DNA of 64,000 nt, taken from Pegea sp. RAD2-039 (Eukaryota; Chordata; Thaliacea; Salpida; Salpidae). The notes beneath the pieces were generated by a model. It ran no database searches. It saw nothing but the letters and a program-made list of their open reading frames with translations, and was not told the origin of the DNA. How positions within the stretch are numbered: position 1 is the stretch's first letter; the number at the start of each line of letters is the position of its first letter. Positions 39,801 to 54,181 of this stretch are shown here, piece by piece. Where the stretch lies: NCBI GenBank assembly GCA_034620365.1, contig JAQGEQ010000016.1:82570-146569 (forward strand), in the 5' to 3' direction. A program made the translations under genes and the position numbers.

Positions 39801-42538
39801 TTTAATTAGAAACTATTTTTAGTTATTTTTAATACAACTGGAACAAATGATTACTTCTAAAACTTTTAAGATTCTTCTGCTTTCAGGTTTTTATAGGAAC
39901 AATTATAAGGTTGTTAGAAAACAAGCCGATTATACTTTGAAATGTAATTATTTGCCGCTTAAAGAAACAATCTGTCAGATGATTACATCATCAGAAACTC
40001 TAAGTATAGCTTCAATTTATTTTAAACCTCTTTTGCTCAGTTTTAGCTTTAACATTTTAAGAGTTTGTAGATATATTTAACTTTCTTCATGAATTAGAAA
40101 CAATTTTCTCTGTTCTTATAATAAATCTTGCTACAGAAGCTTTTTTATTCCGAATTTATTATTTTATTGCTTTGATAAATTACTTTAATCAAAAAATTAC
40201 TTTAAAACAATTAGAAAAAAAATTATTGTTTTAATTATTTAAACATATAAATTATTTTGTTTTGTTTTTGTTGTAAATATTTAAATCTATTTCAATTAGT
40301 AACAACATTATACTAATCAAGAAATACATTTGTTTAATGGAATTACTCACAAAACTTCTTTAGCAACTGTTTTAATAAGTATCAGTGTTTCCTAATTATA
40401 TTTTTTAAAGAATAAAACGTTTCTGCTAGATCTAAATAGCACATGAAATTAAGATATAGTAGAAATAGCCGGAAATAATAACCAATCAGTCTATTTTGTG
40501 ACCAAAAATAAGGTTTTATGTCAACAATTATTAAACCCAAAAAATATAAAACACAGAAAAAAGCTTTTCACTAACTATTTATGATAACTTAAATATTTTT
40601 TTGATTGTTTTAAAATGATTTTTTCAAGTAAAAATTATATAATATCTGAAAAATAAACCACAAAAAACTTAACTTATTATAATCAATTGATAAGCAGAAT
40701 TTGGCTTTTTAATGTAAATAATCGCTTATAAATAGTTTAAGTTGTTTAAATAGCTCGTTTATTTAGTGAGTTAATTGTAATTGTTTTAAACAGTGACGAT
40801 TACTAAAAAGCTAAGTCTGACTACGGTTTATATTCTAGTTTTTTTAATTTAATTAAGTTAAACTTTGTAATATTTTTATATAATTCACTGGATAAAAAGT
40901 TACTAAGATATTATTTATACTTATAAATGTTCCGTTTTATGTTTTAAAAATGGTTTTATTTTACATTTCTTTTTTAGTATGTAAATAAATTTTAAAGTGG
41001 TCCACATTAAAGTTGGTTACATTTATAGAAACTTTTTATACATTGGGTAATATAAGACCATTGTTCCTATACACAGAGCTAACCGTAATATTTTTTGCAT
41101 TGTCAGAAACAACAAACTAACAACAGCAATTTCTTGTTTAGTAGCTGGTTTAATTGCTAAGTAAAACGTCAGTTTTAATTTAAAGACACTAAATCATGTA
41201 TTATCGTTCAAAAAAACTTTTTCTATTTCAAATATTTTTAACAATTACTTATTTCTGAGTTGAAAGATTTTTTATATATAGCTTTATAAATGTTATCAAT
41301 AAATGTGTTTCAGTTGATTTTCAATAAATTATCAAAGTTTAGATAAAGAAATCTGCTGGTATATCAGCGTTTACTTACATCATAAAATAATATTTCACAT
41401 TTGACATTTAGTTTTTGACCAAAAGGAAGTTATAAGAAAATTGTTTAAAAAATAACTATAAGAGGAACTCTATTCCAAAAACTTTTTTTTTAACTTGTTA
41501 CTTGAATAACTTATTAGAGTAAGTTAAGGAAAGATGTTTTTTTAAAAGAATACTTTTACTGTTTCACTTTTTAGTTTACTTTTTTAGTAAAGTTTATTTC
41601 GTTTGCAAATAAAGTATTCTTTTTCACTGTTATCTTTATTTTTAAACCTAAAATTTGATGGTAGCGACCAGTTAAGAAGCAATCATTATAATATAACCTA
41701 ACAAGAAAAGTAATTAATTAGTTCATTCACTAAATTAAGTTTTAAAATAAATTAACTTGCTATTTATCTATTGATTTTAGACATATATACATAGATTATG
41801 ATTGATTTACAAAAACGTAAAGAGAATTTGTAGCTCATTTTGTAAGTTTATTAATAATTCAGTATTCAACTAAATCATAGTGAAGAAATTTTAATCTAAA
41901 AAATCTTATAATTTCATTTCTTGATATATGTAGGTGACTCAAATCAATTTGAGTTCCAATTTTATTATCTCAAAATCTTAATTTTGTTTACTTTCTTCGT
42001 AAGTTTTATTTATTCGAATTAATTTGTTTTTTGCAATAGTTCATTTAACACAAAAAATAAAAGTTAAGTATATATATAACCAACAAGACAAAAGCTTTTA
42101 TCTAAATTTTATAGCAACAAAATTTTGTGAAAAATTTAGAATCAAAGATTAATCTAAATTAATCTAAATTCAAATGATTGAAAAGCTGGTTTTGGAAGAG
42201 TTGACTTTTGATAAATCGTCTTAATTCATTTATAATTTCGATCTGATCTGTAAAATTATTGAAGATCTGTTAAGTAACAATATTACATAAATAATTGATT
42301 GAAACAAACATTAATTTAAATAATTTGATTAATTGCTGCCATCTTTAATTTGCAGAATTAAAAACTAAATATTGTTGATGCTAAGTTGTTATTGGTTTAA
42401 AAATGTAGAAAAAAGCCAGTAAAGCTATTAAAAAAGACATTTGCGAGAGTATAGCCAAAACGTATAGATAAAATTATTCTCATTTCACCAGAGTAACTTA
42501 CTTTAATTGTTTCACTATTTAGCAGTTTAGTTTTTAGA
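36809..42538. other. Gene-poor AT-rich region
   Basis: About 5.7 kb with no recognised gene. A 28-codon minus-strand frame at 38623-38537 (ending CGQFDQVDVTIIKP) looks mildly protein-like, and a 77-codon frame at 39847-40080 does not. No repeats of note. Confidence 0.5.
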
Positions 42539-45103
42539 ATGAAGCAGGAAGTATCTGCCCAAGAACTATTGGAGTTTTACACATTTGGGTTTTTGGCAAC
42601 TTTCATTGGACTGCTTAGTTTGATTTTTAATGCTGCAGTTTTATTTTTGTACAACAAGTAAGTTTAACTTCTGTTTATTAACGTTCATGATGTTTAATTT
42701 TTTCTACAAAAAAGTTTTTTATTATTATTTATTTTTTTATTTATTTTGATATACTTAAAAAACTTTAATTTCAGAATTGTTAGCAAATCTTCAACTTTAG
42801 TAATATTTTGGAATTCTCTAAACTAATTTTATTAACTATTTATCTTAGCAAAGACGTCAAGAATATAATTAAATTTTAAATATTAAACAAAATCTGTAAA
42901 GTTTGAAAAATTCAAAATCAAAACTAAATAACGTTTAAGTGAAAACAAAAAGTTAATTAAATAATTTTGCAGTCTAAACTTTAAATAAAGAATAAACTGA
43001 ATATTTAGAAGTTGTAATTAACATAACTTTTCAACCTACAGAATAAATTGTATTATTATAAAATTATTAGACGCAAAAAAGTTTGTTATAAAAGTTTATA
43101 AAATTCTTCTTAAGTAAATATCTGAATAACAGTAAATTTAAAACATATTTCTTAGAAAAGCTTAAATTTTTTCGATATATTGATTTTTGATTTCAAAGGA
43201 ATGATATGAATTAACAACAAAATAAATATAATGAAACAGTAGAGGATAAAATTGTCAGAGGTTATTAGCCTCAGCATAAATAAGACCTTTAATTATTTTC
43301 AATCGAATTTCTTTAATTTTTGAAAACCAAGAAAAAAATACTGAAATCACTTGAAAGATTTTGTTATAAAAGAAAACATAAATTATTTATTGAAATAACG
43401 GCTTGTGATATAAAATTTTGAATTTAGAGTTTGAAATAAATGATAACAAACAAGCCAGTCTGAATTTCTATACAAACCTTCAAAACGTTTAAACTTTATT
43501 TCAAATTTGAATAAAATTTTACTGAAACTTATCAATACTTTTTTGAAATTATTAAAATTGTTAAGAACTTTATGAAAGTTATTTGTGATTGTTAAATCTA
43601 AAAATTGTATTTTCAGAGCCTTTAAAAACCAAATTTCAAGACTTGTGAATTTTCAGTTAGTTTCATTATCTTTTTCAAGTTTAGGGATTTGTAGTCAATT
43701 TCCATTTATGGCAGTTGCATGCTTTAGAAAAGAATGGATTTTTGGAAAAGAAGGTATTTAATTTAAAGAGAATAATTTTTTTATCTTATCAGCGTATCTT
43801 ATATTATACAAAATTATTTATTTCTATTTATGATAATTTATTTCTACTAAAAAATCTTCACTAGTTTTAAAAGAACTGTTTTTATTCGAGAAAAATATCT
43901 TTGAGAATAAATAACATCAAATTAAATTAGATGATAAATAGATATTAATTGATTTTATACCTTTAATTTCTAACTTCAATTTTATCTATTTAATTTAACC
44001 GTTTTTTAGTTTTATCTAAAAATCAAGCATTCTAATTTTTCCTATAAATATTTTACATTCTATAATTAATTTATCAAATGTCAAACACAGTATGCTATTC
44101 TAATGTCAAGCTAATGACATACATTCAAATAGCACGTAAGGTTTTGTCAGAATTTAAGTATTAATCAATTAACTGATAACAGCAACCTGTTTATTTCAGC
44201 TTGTAATGGAACAGCTTATGCGGGAGCAATCTTTTCTTACGCACAAATTTATACACTTACTGTAATTGCTGTTGAAAGACATCAAGCTGTTAAAAGAAGC
44301 GTTATTACAAGTCCAACATTCGGCCAAATAGTTTTCAAGACTGCTATAATTTGGTTACTGGCGTAAGTTTTGTTCTATTCAGCCGTCTACAAAATTAACA
44401 GCTTTTACTATTACAGTATTGTATTAGCAACTTTTCCTTATTTTGGTTTTGGGGATTTTTTTAGCGAAGGAATAGGAGTAAGCTGTACTTTTGATTTTGT
44501 TACTACAACACCGCAAAATATTGCATATGTTATCACTATAACAGTACTTGGATTTGTAGGTAAGTGTTATAGCTTGCAAACGAGTTTTTACAAATTACTA
44601 ACACTTGCTTTTATAGTACCAATTATAATTATTGTATTTTCATACATTTCAATAATACGATTAGTAAGAAAAAGTAATATATTTCTCCGCAATACTGTTC
44701 AAGAAACAAAAAATAACCCATTGAAACATTATATACGTATTCGAGAATACAAAACTGCAAAGACAGCTGCAAAGACGATACTAGCTTTTGTTATAAGCTG
44801 GACACCGTATGCTTGTATCGCAATTATATCTGCATTTGGCTATGTAAGTATTATTTATTAGTAGCATTTAATCAACTGGTAACATTAAATTTTATTAAAC
44901 AGTCTGTCCCACCTTTGATTCAAACGCTAGCAGCAGTAATTGCAAAAGCTCAAACTTCATTAAATGCTGTTGTATATGTAATTGGACATCAGACATTTTA
45001 TCAGGAGATATGTATTTTACTAGGGCGCAAACAACAAGTCAGCAAATATTATGTTAGTAGAAAAAAACAAGTTAAAATAATTCTATTAAATTTTATGATG
45101 TAA
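42539..45103 (+). CDS. Opsin (retinal-binding GPCR)
   Basis: Six exons: 42539-42657, 43617-43753, 44200-44362, 44417-44559, 44617-44843, 44903-45103; 329 aa. Seven membrane helices. Opsin hallmarks: retinal Schiff-base lysine K278 in AAVIAKAQTSLN (bovine K296), disulfide cysteines in ACNGT (start of TM3) and GVSCTFDF (loop 2), WTPYA in TM6. ERH replaces DRY/ERY and NAVVY replaces NPxxY. The position equal to bovine E113 is Thr, while a Glu stands six residues before the loop-2 Cys as in bovine E181, so E181 would be the counterion, as in most non-visual and invertebrate opsins. Very short C-terminal tail. Subfamily not decided; Opn3/TMT, peropsin or a tunicate-specific group are options. The first two introns are long (about 1.0 and 0.45 kb), the rest 50-60 bp. 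Poly(A) signal near 45137. Confidence 0.92.
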
Positions 45104-47795
45104 TTTTTAAATTGAATGTAACTGTTCATTCAAGTAAATAAAATAATAGATTTTCACTAACCATAAACGAATTTTAATACGATTTTATACTTTAGAATTG
45201 ATCAATGTGTTTAAGTCAAACCCAAAGCACAATAAATTGCTAAATAATAACAATTTATCTACATTATAACCAATTTTTCCAACGTAAATGATCTTTTTTC
45301 TCGAGTTTTTTCTTTCAAAGAAAATATTTAGAAGATTTGTTATTTCGTAAACAGTTTAAAAATTATCTGATTACAAAACCAATTTACTGTTCACAAGACT
45401 GATAGATCATTTTAGGTGTGTTATTGAAGTAAAACTAACTAAAGTTTGTTTTTTTAGAATACTGCGACCAAAGCAGAAGTTTTAAAAAATCAAGAAGTTT
45501 TAAGATGGCAAAATATCAAAGATACAAAGTTTTGAGATACAAAATATTCAAGAATACTGAAACCTTAGATATTATTGTGATTTTATTCTACTGTAATTTT
45601 GTTTTTTCAATTTTTTTTATCTTTGTTTCATTTTATAAATATCTTATAAAATACTATTTAAGATGTTATTAAATATACAACACATTTTTTATCCATATAT
45701 TTTGCAGATAATTAATCTATTCTAATATTTTGTGTAAATAAATTACTTAATTTAGTTTGTAATTAATTTGAAAAAAACATTTTCAAGTTACTTAATTTAA
45801 AAAATTTATTTAAATTCTTAATTATTATGAATTATAATTTGTGGCAAAGTAAATTTTGCAATTAAAATATTTGTGTTATCACATTTTGTTAGTTATATAA
45901 AACTAATATTCACCATCAACTACAAGATATATGTCTGTATAAAAGATGTATAGAGGACAAGCTTTACTGAGTTATATTTTATCACAACTAAAAGATGCTA
46001 CATCAATTACCAATCGATATTTTCATTTAATGATTGCTAATTACAAAAAATAAGCAAATATAGAAAAGATATATTTAAAAACTGAATTGAAATGAAAATC
46101 TTTTTTTCTTGTTTATTATTACGAATTAAATAATTGATAGAAGTAACTTTAAGTTTGTCATCGACTACATTTGAAAGGATTAATAAGAAAAAAATCTGTT
46201 GTTACTTTTGTTAGGATGTTAACACCTTAAATTAAGTTTTAAGAACTTATTATTAAGTAACGATGAGTTATGATACTTTACAAAGTTTTATCTGAAAACA
46301 AGTTTTATTAATAGAGTAGTTTTGTAGATAATAGATCTATTTAGACTGGTTATTAACTATTTTATTTTTACTCAAAGTGTGAATAATATGAACAAATTAG
46401 CATTCTTACTACACTGGTTAGAGGTCACATATTTTGTTAAAATTATTAAAATAACAAAGCTCATAAGATTAAAGGTTATACTTACCTATCATTAATTTTT
46501 CTTGATGTTCCGTTTTCTTTACTTTAATATTTTTAAGTTCGAAATAAAACATTCTTTTTAATGTGTTTCAAGTAAAGAATTAAAAAAAAAGATGTTAGAG
46601 TTTTAGCGAACGTTAGAAATACTTGTGATTATTCTCTATATTTATCTTCGTAATGACATCTTTTTTAATGATGAGACTTTTGTTGCCAAATAGTAAATCT
46701 AAAACAAATTTTCTGTTGTGAATAACTTTTGAATTGATAAAATTATATTTTGTAAACTTAAAGTTCTTAAACAAAAAAGCTCAAAAATTTATAAAATGTC
46801 AAAATAATTTTAGAAAATGTATCATACTCAGCTTTTAGTTTTGTGAGTTTACTTTGCATGAATCACAATTTCATTTCAAAATTTTCTTGTTACTATCGTT
46901 AATTTCTCAAATAATTTAATAAAATTTATTTTTTTACCAAAAATGTTGTTTTACTGTCCAAACTAATAGGAGTTTATATTTTTTCAATATATTGATTTTA
47001 TATTAGTTTTTCCAGCTCTATATCTAACAAAATAGCTCATTATGTCAGTTTAACCGAAAAAAAATGTTAAATTTACAGTTTTTCAAATAATAATGTTTTG
47101 TAACAACTTTGAATCTTAATATTGATGTACATTTCTTTGTACACATTTCTTTGTATAGCAAAAATCTTTAAAATTTAATTATCAAATTTGTATTTATTGA
47201 TTTTTTACGAGTGTGTTTAAAAGAATTTTTAAAATATATTTTTTTTTATATATATAAATGCGATTTATATTTGTACTTTATTTGAAAACTATCTACTTTT
47301 TATCAACTAAAAACGTCTTCTAAAGTTAACAGAGACACTCTGAGTTGACTTCTAAACAAATTTTAAGTGAATCTTTGAAACTAATCTCTAGATCTACATT
47401 TCTGTAAAATCTGTATTTCTAAATATCTATCATAAACTAAAATACTTAAATTTATTCAATTAAGTTTACTTTAAAGATGGTTAATCTTTATATTGAAATT
47501 GATCAACTTATTTAAGTTTTTTATGGATTTAGAGAAATATTAAATATTTGAAGAGCTTAGTTCATAGAACTTATAAAACTGCAAACAAAGATTAAGTAAA
47601 AAATTTCTGTAAATTTCCAAATATAATTTAATCAAACTGAAATTATGAGAATTTCACTTATTTCTTGAAAAGCTGAAATTTTCAATTTATTGAAATGAAC
47701 AACAGATGAGATTTCTTGTACAAATTTTACTCAATTTTGAAAACACTTTTTTTAAAATAACTTTCAGCTGGTAACACGCGATATATGAATCCTGA
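45104..47795. other. Non-coding region between opsin and MGME1
   Basis: 2.7 kb, AT-rich, no recognised gene, repeat or RNA. Holds the 3' end of both flanking genes, which converge here. Confidence 0.5.
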
Positions 47796-48836
47796 TTACT
47801 TCTTAGTAAAATGATAATCAGATAATTTCGATAACCATTCATTCCAATAATAATTAAGAACAAATTGATTCATTCTAAAAGCACTCGCTGAGTTTCCATT
47901 GTAGTAAATTTTTACTACTAGACCAGTTTCAATCTGAAAACAAAAGATGATGATGAAAAAGTTAATTTTAAAGATACAAAAGTAACCTGAGTATTTTCCG
48001 TAGCATTAAAACTTCCAATATAAGCTGCAATTTGGATTGGATCATCATAACAATCTTTTAAATTGTATCTAGTCTTTTTCGAGGTCTTCCAATCGATTAT
48101 ACAAGGCTCTCCGCTAAACGGCGATAGAGAGTAAACGTTAAAAATCTTTTTAACCAAGTTATGAGTCTCACACAGAAACTAACTTATATTCAGCAACACA
48201 ATCAACATAACCGTGATACCCAAGATGTTTATGATGAACTTTTTTTTCAACCATATAAACATTAGTGATGTTTTTTAATATTGGCTGAACACTTTTCCAA
48301 AGTGGTTTTACTGATGTGGAAACTTCTATTGAATCAAATGGTGTGTCACCGCATAGAAACTGTTGAATTGCTCCATGTAGTTCTGTGCCTTGTTCTAAAG
48401 TGTCTGAAACAATTAATTAAAATCAGAATTGAGATGAAATTGGAGAAATACAAAAACCTTTTTGCATTCTTTCAAATCTTTCTACACCCATCTCTCTAAT
48501 CATTTTCTTCTTCCATTTCTCTAAAATGATTAGATCTTCAATTTTCTTTGTTTGTTTGAGAATACTAGTTACACCAACTAACTTCTGTAAAATGTTTCTA
48601 ATTTAAATTTAATCTTATTAAATGTGATGTTTACTTGATAATCAATGCATCTATCATCATCAATTTGCTTGTAAAATAAAGGATATCTTCTGACTTCATC
48701 TGATGTTAGATGATTAGATGAAGACATAGATCTTGATAACTAGATGATTGAAGAATCATTTTGTTGTTTTTGAAATAATGAAGCTTTTACTTACAACCAG
48801 CAGGTTCTTTTGTAGGAGTTTAGGAGAAAAGCTCAT
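47796..48836 (-). CDS. MGME1: Mitochondrial genome maintenance exonuclease 1
   Basis: Six exons: 48836-48795, 48739-48635, 48584-48458, 48403-48184, 48113-47987, 47933-47796; 252 aa. Matches the PD-(D/E)XK nuclease MGME1, which trims 5' flaps and linear ends of mitochondrial DNA: VTSILKQTK and LEKWKKKMIREMG near the N-terminal third, GYVDCVAEY as the strand with the first acidic residue, then CIIDWKTSKK carrying the catalytic D-x-K, then DDPIQIAAYIGSFN, and the C-terminal YYWNEWLSKL. The vertebrate protein is about 340 aa; the N-terminal leader is much shorter here, only about 40 residues before the conserved part, so the mitochondrial targeting signal is short (MSFSPKLLQKNLLV, basic/amphipathic) or the start lies further up. 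It sits 537 bp downstream of PPM1G on the same strand. Confidence 0.92.
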
Positions 48837-49373
48837 GATAAAAAATACAAAATCTTAAATTATAAAATCTGAAATATATGAATTGGAAATAAAGTCTGAA
48901 GTTCTTTAGAATTTGTAATCAAAATATAACAACTGTTGCTAAATAAACAAACAAATTGAATCAAGTAATTTTATTGTTTGGTTATGGCAGTCTTATCTAA
49001 TAACCAATACACACAAAAAAGTTTTTGTTCAAGCGTGTATAGAAAAAAAAGTTCAACACAAATAAATGAGAACTTTTGACAACATTTTGGTCTTTTCTAC
49101 TTTTGACTAAAACTATAAGAAAAATCGACAAATGGTGTGATTAAATAACAAGCTTTAAAAACAGGTTATTTGAGAGAATTAAAAGCAGTCTAAGAATGAA
49201 TCATTTGAAATTGAAGATCAGAATTACTTCATCACCTGTTGATAACTAAACACAGTGACTTGTTGCCAACTGTTTTGTAACAAGTGTAAGAAGCCAATAA
49301 AGAATTCCAAAAATACAAAATAATGACTACTTTTTTGGGTCCATATAAATTGAGATTGATTCTAATCAAGTGT
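48837..49373. other. Spacer between PPM1G and MGME1
   Basis: 537 bp holding the PPM1G 3' UTR and the MGME1 promoter. No element can be named with confidence. Confidence 0.5.
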
Positions 49374-51988
49374 TTATGCTAATTTACAAGTTTTTGCTTC
49401 ATTTACTCCAACAGATTCTGCTTCATGGCATCGTTTTAAAGGAATTGATGAATTAACTTCATTGTTATTGTTGTTTCCGTTTTCTACTGTTGTTTCTGTT
49501 TTTGTTTCTTCTTTAGGAAACTGTTTCAACCAATTAGGTTCGAAACGGATAATCATACAAGTCATATTATCACAACCAGTTCCATCTCCCATAGTATCAG
49601 GAGCAAGACATTTTTCAAATAACTGATTAAAAAAAGAGTTAGTTGTGAAGCTAATTAGATGGTTACAAACCTGTTCACAAATCTGGGAAAGTTTCAACTT
49701 CTTACTAGGATCTGTAGGGTTCAGACGTTCATTGATGAAATCACAAACTTGTTGGCTACTTAATACGTTCCTAAGGATCAAAAAATAAGATTTTTGTTGA
49801 TATTGAAGTTTAAAGTTTTTACCAGATTCCATCGCAAGCTAAAACCATAAATCGATCATCTTCTTGAAGATGTATCTCTCGAAGATCAGGAAGAGACGTG
49901 ATCATTTGCTCTTCAAGAGTTAAAGAATCATTCTTTTTATAACAATGATCACCTTAAATAATGGAAATTATAAAAAAAGTAATTTGAAACATGAATTAGT
50001 CACCAATTGCCCTTGAAAGGTTAAGACCCCCATTTACTCTTCCTTGATCATTGACGTAACCACCAGCCGTCTTAATACGATTCAATTCGACTTCATCTTC
50101 CGGCTAATCATAAAGATCAATTAAAAGATGAAAATGAATTCGAAATCAACTAACTTTATGGTCATCAGACATATCGAAAGCTTTCCCGTCTTTTCTACTC
50201 ACTACACATCTAGAATCACCGGCGTTTGCGACGATCAGTTTATTACCAGTTAACAAAGCAACCACTGCTGTACTTCCACTATAAAAGAATCAGATGAATG
50301 AATTGTGATGTTGGCATCAAGTGATTCACCTGTCATTGCCAGGTATTTCAGTGAATCCTACTGGAGCGTTTGATAAATAGTCTGAGAGTTGTTTGCTGGT
50401 GTAGATTCGTTCTTCATTTTCATCAAGGTCTTCATCTTCACTGTCATCTTCACTTGTTTCAGGGGCGTCTTCATCAGGTGAGTCTTCACCACAGTAATAA
50501 TCTAATGATGAATTTTAGTTGAGGTGTAAAAAGTGTGATAATCGGACCTTCATCATCTGCAGAATCCTCATCTGAAGGATGGGTTCTTTTTGGAGGTTTT
50601 ACTTTTATCAATTTTCTTAGAGATGAATTACTGTTGTCACCACAAGAGTTAGAGTCTGATAAAGTTGATGTAAGGTTGACAATTTGTTTACTGCTGGAAA
50701 CAGACTTACTTTCTTCTTCAATTGCTTCCTGTTTCAACTGTTCCTGTTAACATCATTATATATCACAATTACAGAAATCATTTATATATAGAAATAAGAT
50801 TCGAACCAAGTTGGTGGTTTTTTCATCTTTCTCTTTGCTTTCTTCATCAACTTTAACATCAACTGACTCATCAACTTTAGGTTCTTCTTTTTTATCTTCT
50901 TCTATTTTAGCATCATCGACTTTATCAACTGATTTAGTTGAACCAGCAGAACCTGGTTTACAAAATTCAAATTATAAAATCGTTGAATGTTTAAAGGATT
51001 TAAATACTTTTAGCTGATGGTTCCTCGGATAATTTGGACAAAAATTCCGTTTTAACCTGTTGGATACTCTATAAAAAAAATTAGTAAAAGAATTATGAAT
51101 TTCTCAACTATATTTTATGACATTTATATGAAAATAGCTGCAACTACCTCCTCATATCTAGCTAACACAGAGGGTAAGTCCATATTTGCTTCCTCTAATA
51201 ACAGTCTATCATCTTCTTCTAAACGATAAAAAAATTAAATATTTATATAAGTAGTTAAATAATATAAGTGCTGTTCTTAAAGAATTTTTATAGAAAATAT
51301 TAGAAAATTTCAGTTTAAATTACAATTTATCAACAATCATTAGTTTAAAAGGAATAAAAATATTCAAAAACCATCTTCTTTTTTATTTTCAAGTTCTTTT
51401 GTGTTTTTCAACTCATCAATAGTAGGTAAGGGATCACTTTCAGCTTGCTTACTAAGCACTAAAAGCTCCTATAAAAGTATTACTAACTGTTATTGAATGA
51501 TAATTAAAAAAAAATAGATTGAACTTTTATATAAACTTCATAATTACCTTTTGACCGTCAGGTTCTAACAACTTTCTATCTATATTTAGAAAAGTCTTTT
51601 TCAAAGCTTCCTGGAAATTCTTAGTTTGAAAATCAGGTGAACTTTTCAGCACTTCATAAAAGTATATGGCACAATACTTGGCAACTTCACAACCTTCAAA
51701 ATTAATGGAATTGTAAATATATGAGTCTATAAAATTATAAATATTTAAATCACCTCCATGCCCATCATAAACACCAAAAAACCCTAAATTTTCTTCAGCA
51801 TTAGGCAGACAGTTATGAGCATCCTAAAACAAAACAAAGTTAACAAGTTTTGAATGAAGTGATGTGAAATCTACCTCCATAGATGCTCTCCAACCTTGCA
51901 TTCCTGATAAACCACATTCATATTTATCATTAGTTTCGAAATCTTCAGAACATTTCTCTGTTTTAGGTTTGTTCAAATAACTACCCAT
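49374..51988 (-). CDS. PPM1G: Protein phosphatase PPM1G (PP2C gamma)
   Basis: Fourteen exons from 51988-51875 to 49622-49374, mostly 40-60 bp introns, about 591 aa. The N-terminus [17 protein letters not shown] is the PPM1G type with a myristoylation-like Gly2; [13 protein letters not shown] and VYDGHGG carry the first metal ligands; the catalytic domain is interrupted by a long acidic insert (exons 4-9, rich in Glu/Asp/Lys/Ser), which is the PPM1G signature; it resumes with [38 protein letters not shown] and [11 protein letters not shown]. The Mn/Mg-dependent Ser/Thr phosphatase acts in the nucleus on spliceosomal and histone substrates. Basic C-terminal KRCHEAE segment. Exon 8 uses a weak donor (GTCCGA), exon 12 an AAG acceptor, and the last intron (48 bp) is open in frame. 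Confidence 0.95.
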
Positions 51989-54181
51989 ATTTAATAAAAA
52001 TCTGCTGTAAAATAAACAACTTTAAAAGAATTGTTATTAAAATAATATAAAGAAATTTATATAAGTGAATATTACATGGGCTTACTATTCATTTAAAACC
52101 AAACTAATAATTTTAAATAAATTATAAATAATCTGATAGTAAACAAACAAATTCTACTGAATATTCAGACACAAATTGTATCAAAAAAATGATATAATCT
52201 ATACAATTATAAAATAAGATAAAACCATCAAACAATTTTTACAATAATACTGATTAAAAACATAAAAATCAGTTTGAAAAAGATTTAATAAAGGAAAATA
52301 AATGAAACCATCACAACAGGCATAACAAGATCTAAATCTATTGCTCTAGCAAAGAGCTAAGAGTATATATAAGAAACAAAACTAAAGATAAAAGAAATAT
52401 AATTCAAGCACATTAATCTACAAAAAAGAAATTATACTTTTTTTATGAATAATAATAAAGAAATTCTACTGAATAGTCAGACACAAATTTTATCATAAAA
52501 ATAATATAATCTATTTAATTATAAAATAAGATAAGACCATCAAAACCTAATAACTGAGGATTCATATAAGACACAAAAATGAAAGGTAAATTATAAAAGG
52601 AATATAATTTAAGAAAGCACATTTAAACTATAAAATCTCTAACTTATGTTCATATAATTTTATTAAATAAATATCAATTTTTTATCAGGTAGTGGTTCTT
52701 AGAACTAAAAAATAAAAGTAATATAATTCAAGCTATAAATACATATAATAAACAAAAATAAACAAGCTATAATGTAGTTCTAATCAAATGATAGAATATT
52801 GAATATTTATATTTCTTCTGACATAAAATAACTAGTCAAATACATGTACAACTAAATCATGATTCATAATATAAATAAATAAATTATAACAAAGTACAAC
52901 AGCAAGCTTTAATCAAATAAAGAAAATAAAGTATATAAAAATAAATCATCATGTTTAAAACATACTAAATAAAATGTTTCAACATTTTTTAAAGAACTTA
53001 AATCAATTTTTTAGAATAACATGTATGATATAATAAAAAGTTAAGATGTTAAAACACCTTTAAAAGAATTATAAAAATATGGAAACTGTTTATTAAAATA
53101 AGTTGAAGCTATAAAAAAACAGGAAGCAAATTAACACATAAAAAACACAAATGATGAATAATTATTTGTTTCATAATATAAGAAAAAATGCAAGCTAAAC
53201 AAAAAAATATATAAATACATAATAAATTGATTATAAAATAATTATTTTTATATAGATTTCTACTAAAAAATATAAACTTGAAAATTCACAAATAAATTTT
53301 AGTTTTGAACAAAATATAAAGTTGATATGAATATAAATAATAACCAGTTTTTTAAATAACTTCAAATATTAAACAATAATAATTTTAGAAATAAAATTTT
53401 AAACAACAAGATAATAAAAGTTATATAAAAAAATATTGAAAATTCCTTTTGAAAAAAGAAGTTTTTATAAAATAAAAATATAAATAATAAGTTATTCAAG
53501 TGAAAAATTCAGAAAAAGAGCAACTTATCAAGTTCAATAAATAAATAAAAACCTAAAAGACGTAATTAAAGAAAAACGAACCATTTTTAAAATTATAGCA
53601 CAAAATGTAAAATTAAATATCACAGTAAAAATCAGAAATAAATTATTCAAATTGTCTGGTTTTTATAATATATAAAGTAGAACTAAACAATTGAAACCCT
53701 ATAACAAATGAAGAACTAGTCTACAAGCCACCACGCTTGAGTATATGCCACCAGAAAAAAGTTACTAATTTGAAATTTAAATAATGCACAAACCAAATAG
53801 TTTATTTTATATTAGATTTTATAATTTTCATTAAAAGGAGCAAAGATCATTTTGTAAAAATATTCGAAAAAAAATTTACCATATATAATTAAAATCTGAT
53901 GATTTTATAAAGTCGAAGTTACTATGTATGGACATTGGAATCAGAACTGTAGTAAGTAACTTTTATTAGTATTTTAGAAATAATTTTAATCAATTTACAT
54001 AAAAGTTATTAAAAATAAATTACAGTAAAAATTTAAAATTAGTTTCTGCGTTACAATTATTCAACCGAAAAATTTACAAGCAAACACTTTGTGATAGAAT
54101 GAATTTTATAATCGTTATTAATTAATTCTATTTCTAAGAAAAGTAGGTAGACGATTTTCCAACCAATGGAAGAATTATAAA
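51989..54181. other. AT-rich intergenic region
   Basis: 2.2 kb upstream of PPM1G, extreme A+T content. A short duplicated motif (AAATTCTACTGAATA.TCAGACACAAATT) occurs near 52150 and 52463. No genes seen. Confidence 0.5.

Noticed and set aside
50535-51017. Plus-strand Ser/Leu-rich frames
   Set aside because: Antisense shadows of the acidic insert of PPM1G, whose exon phases fit the minus strand.
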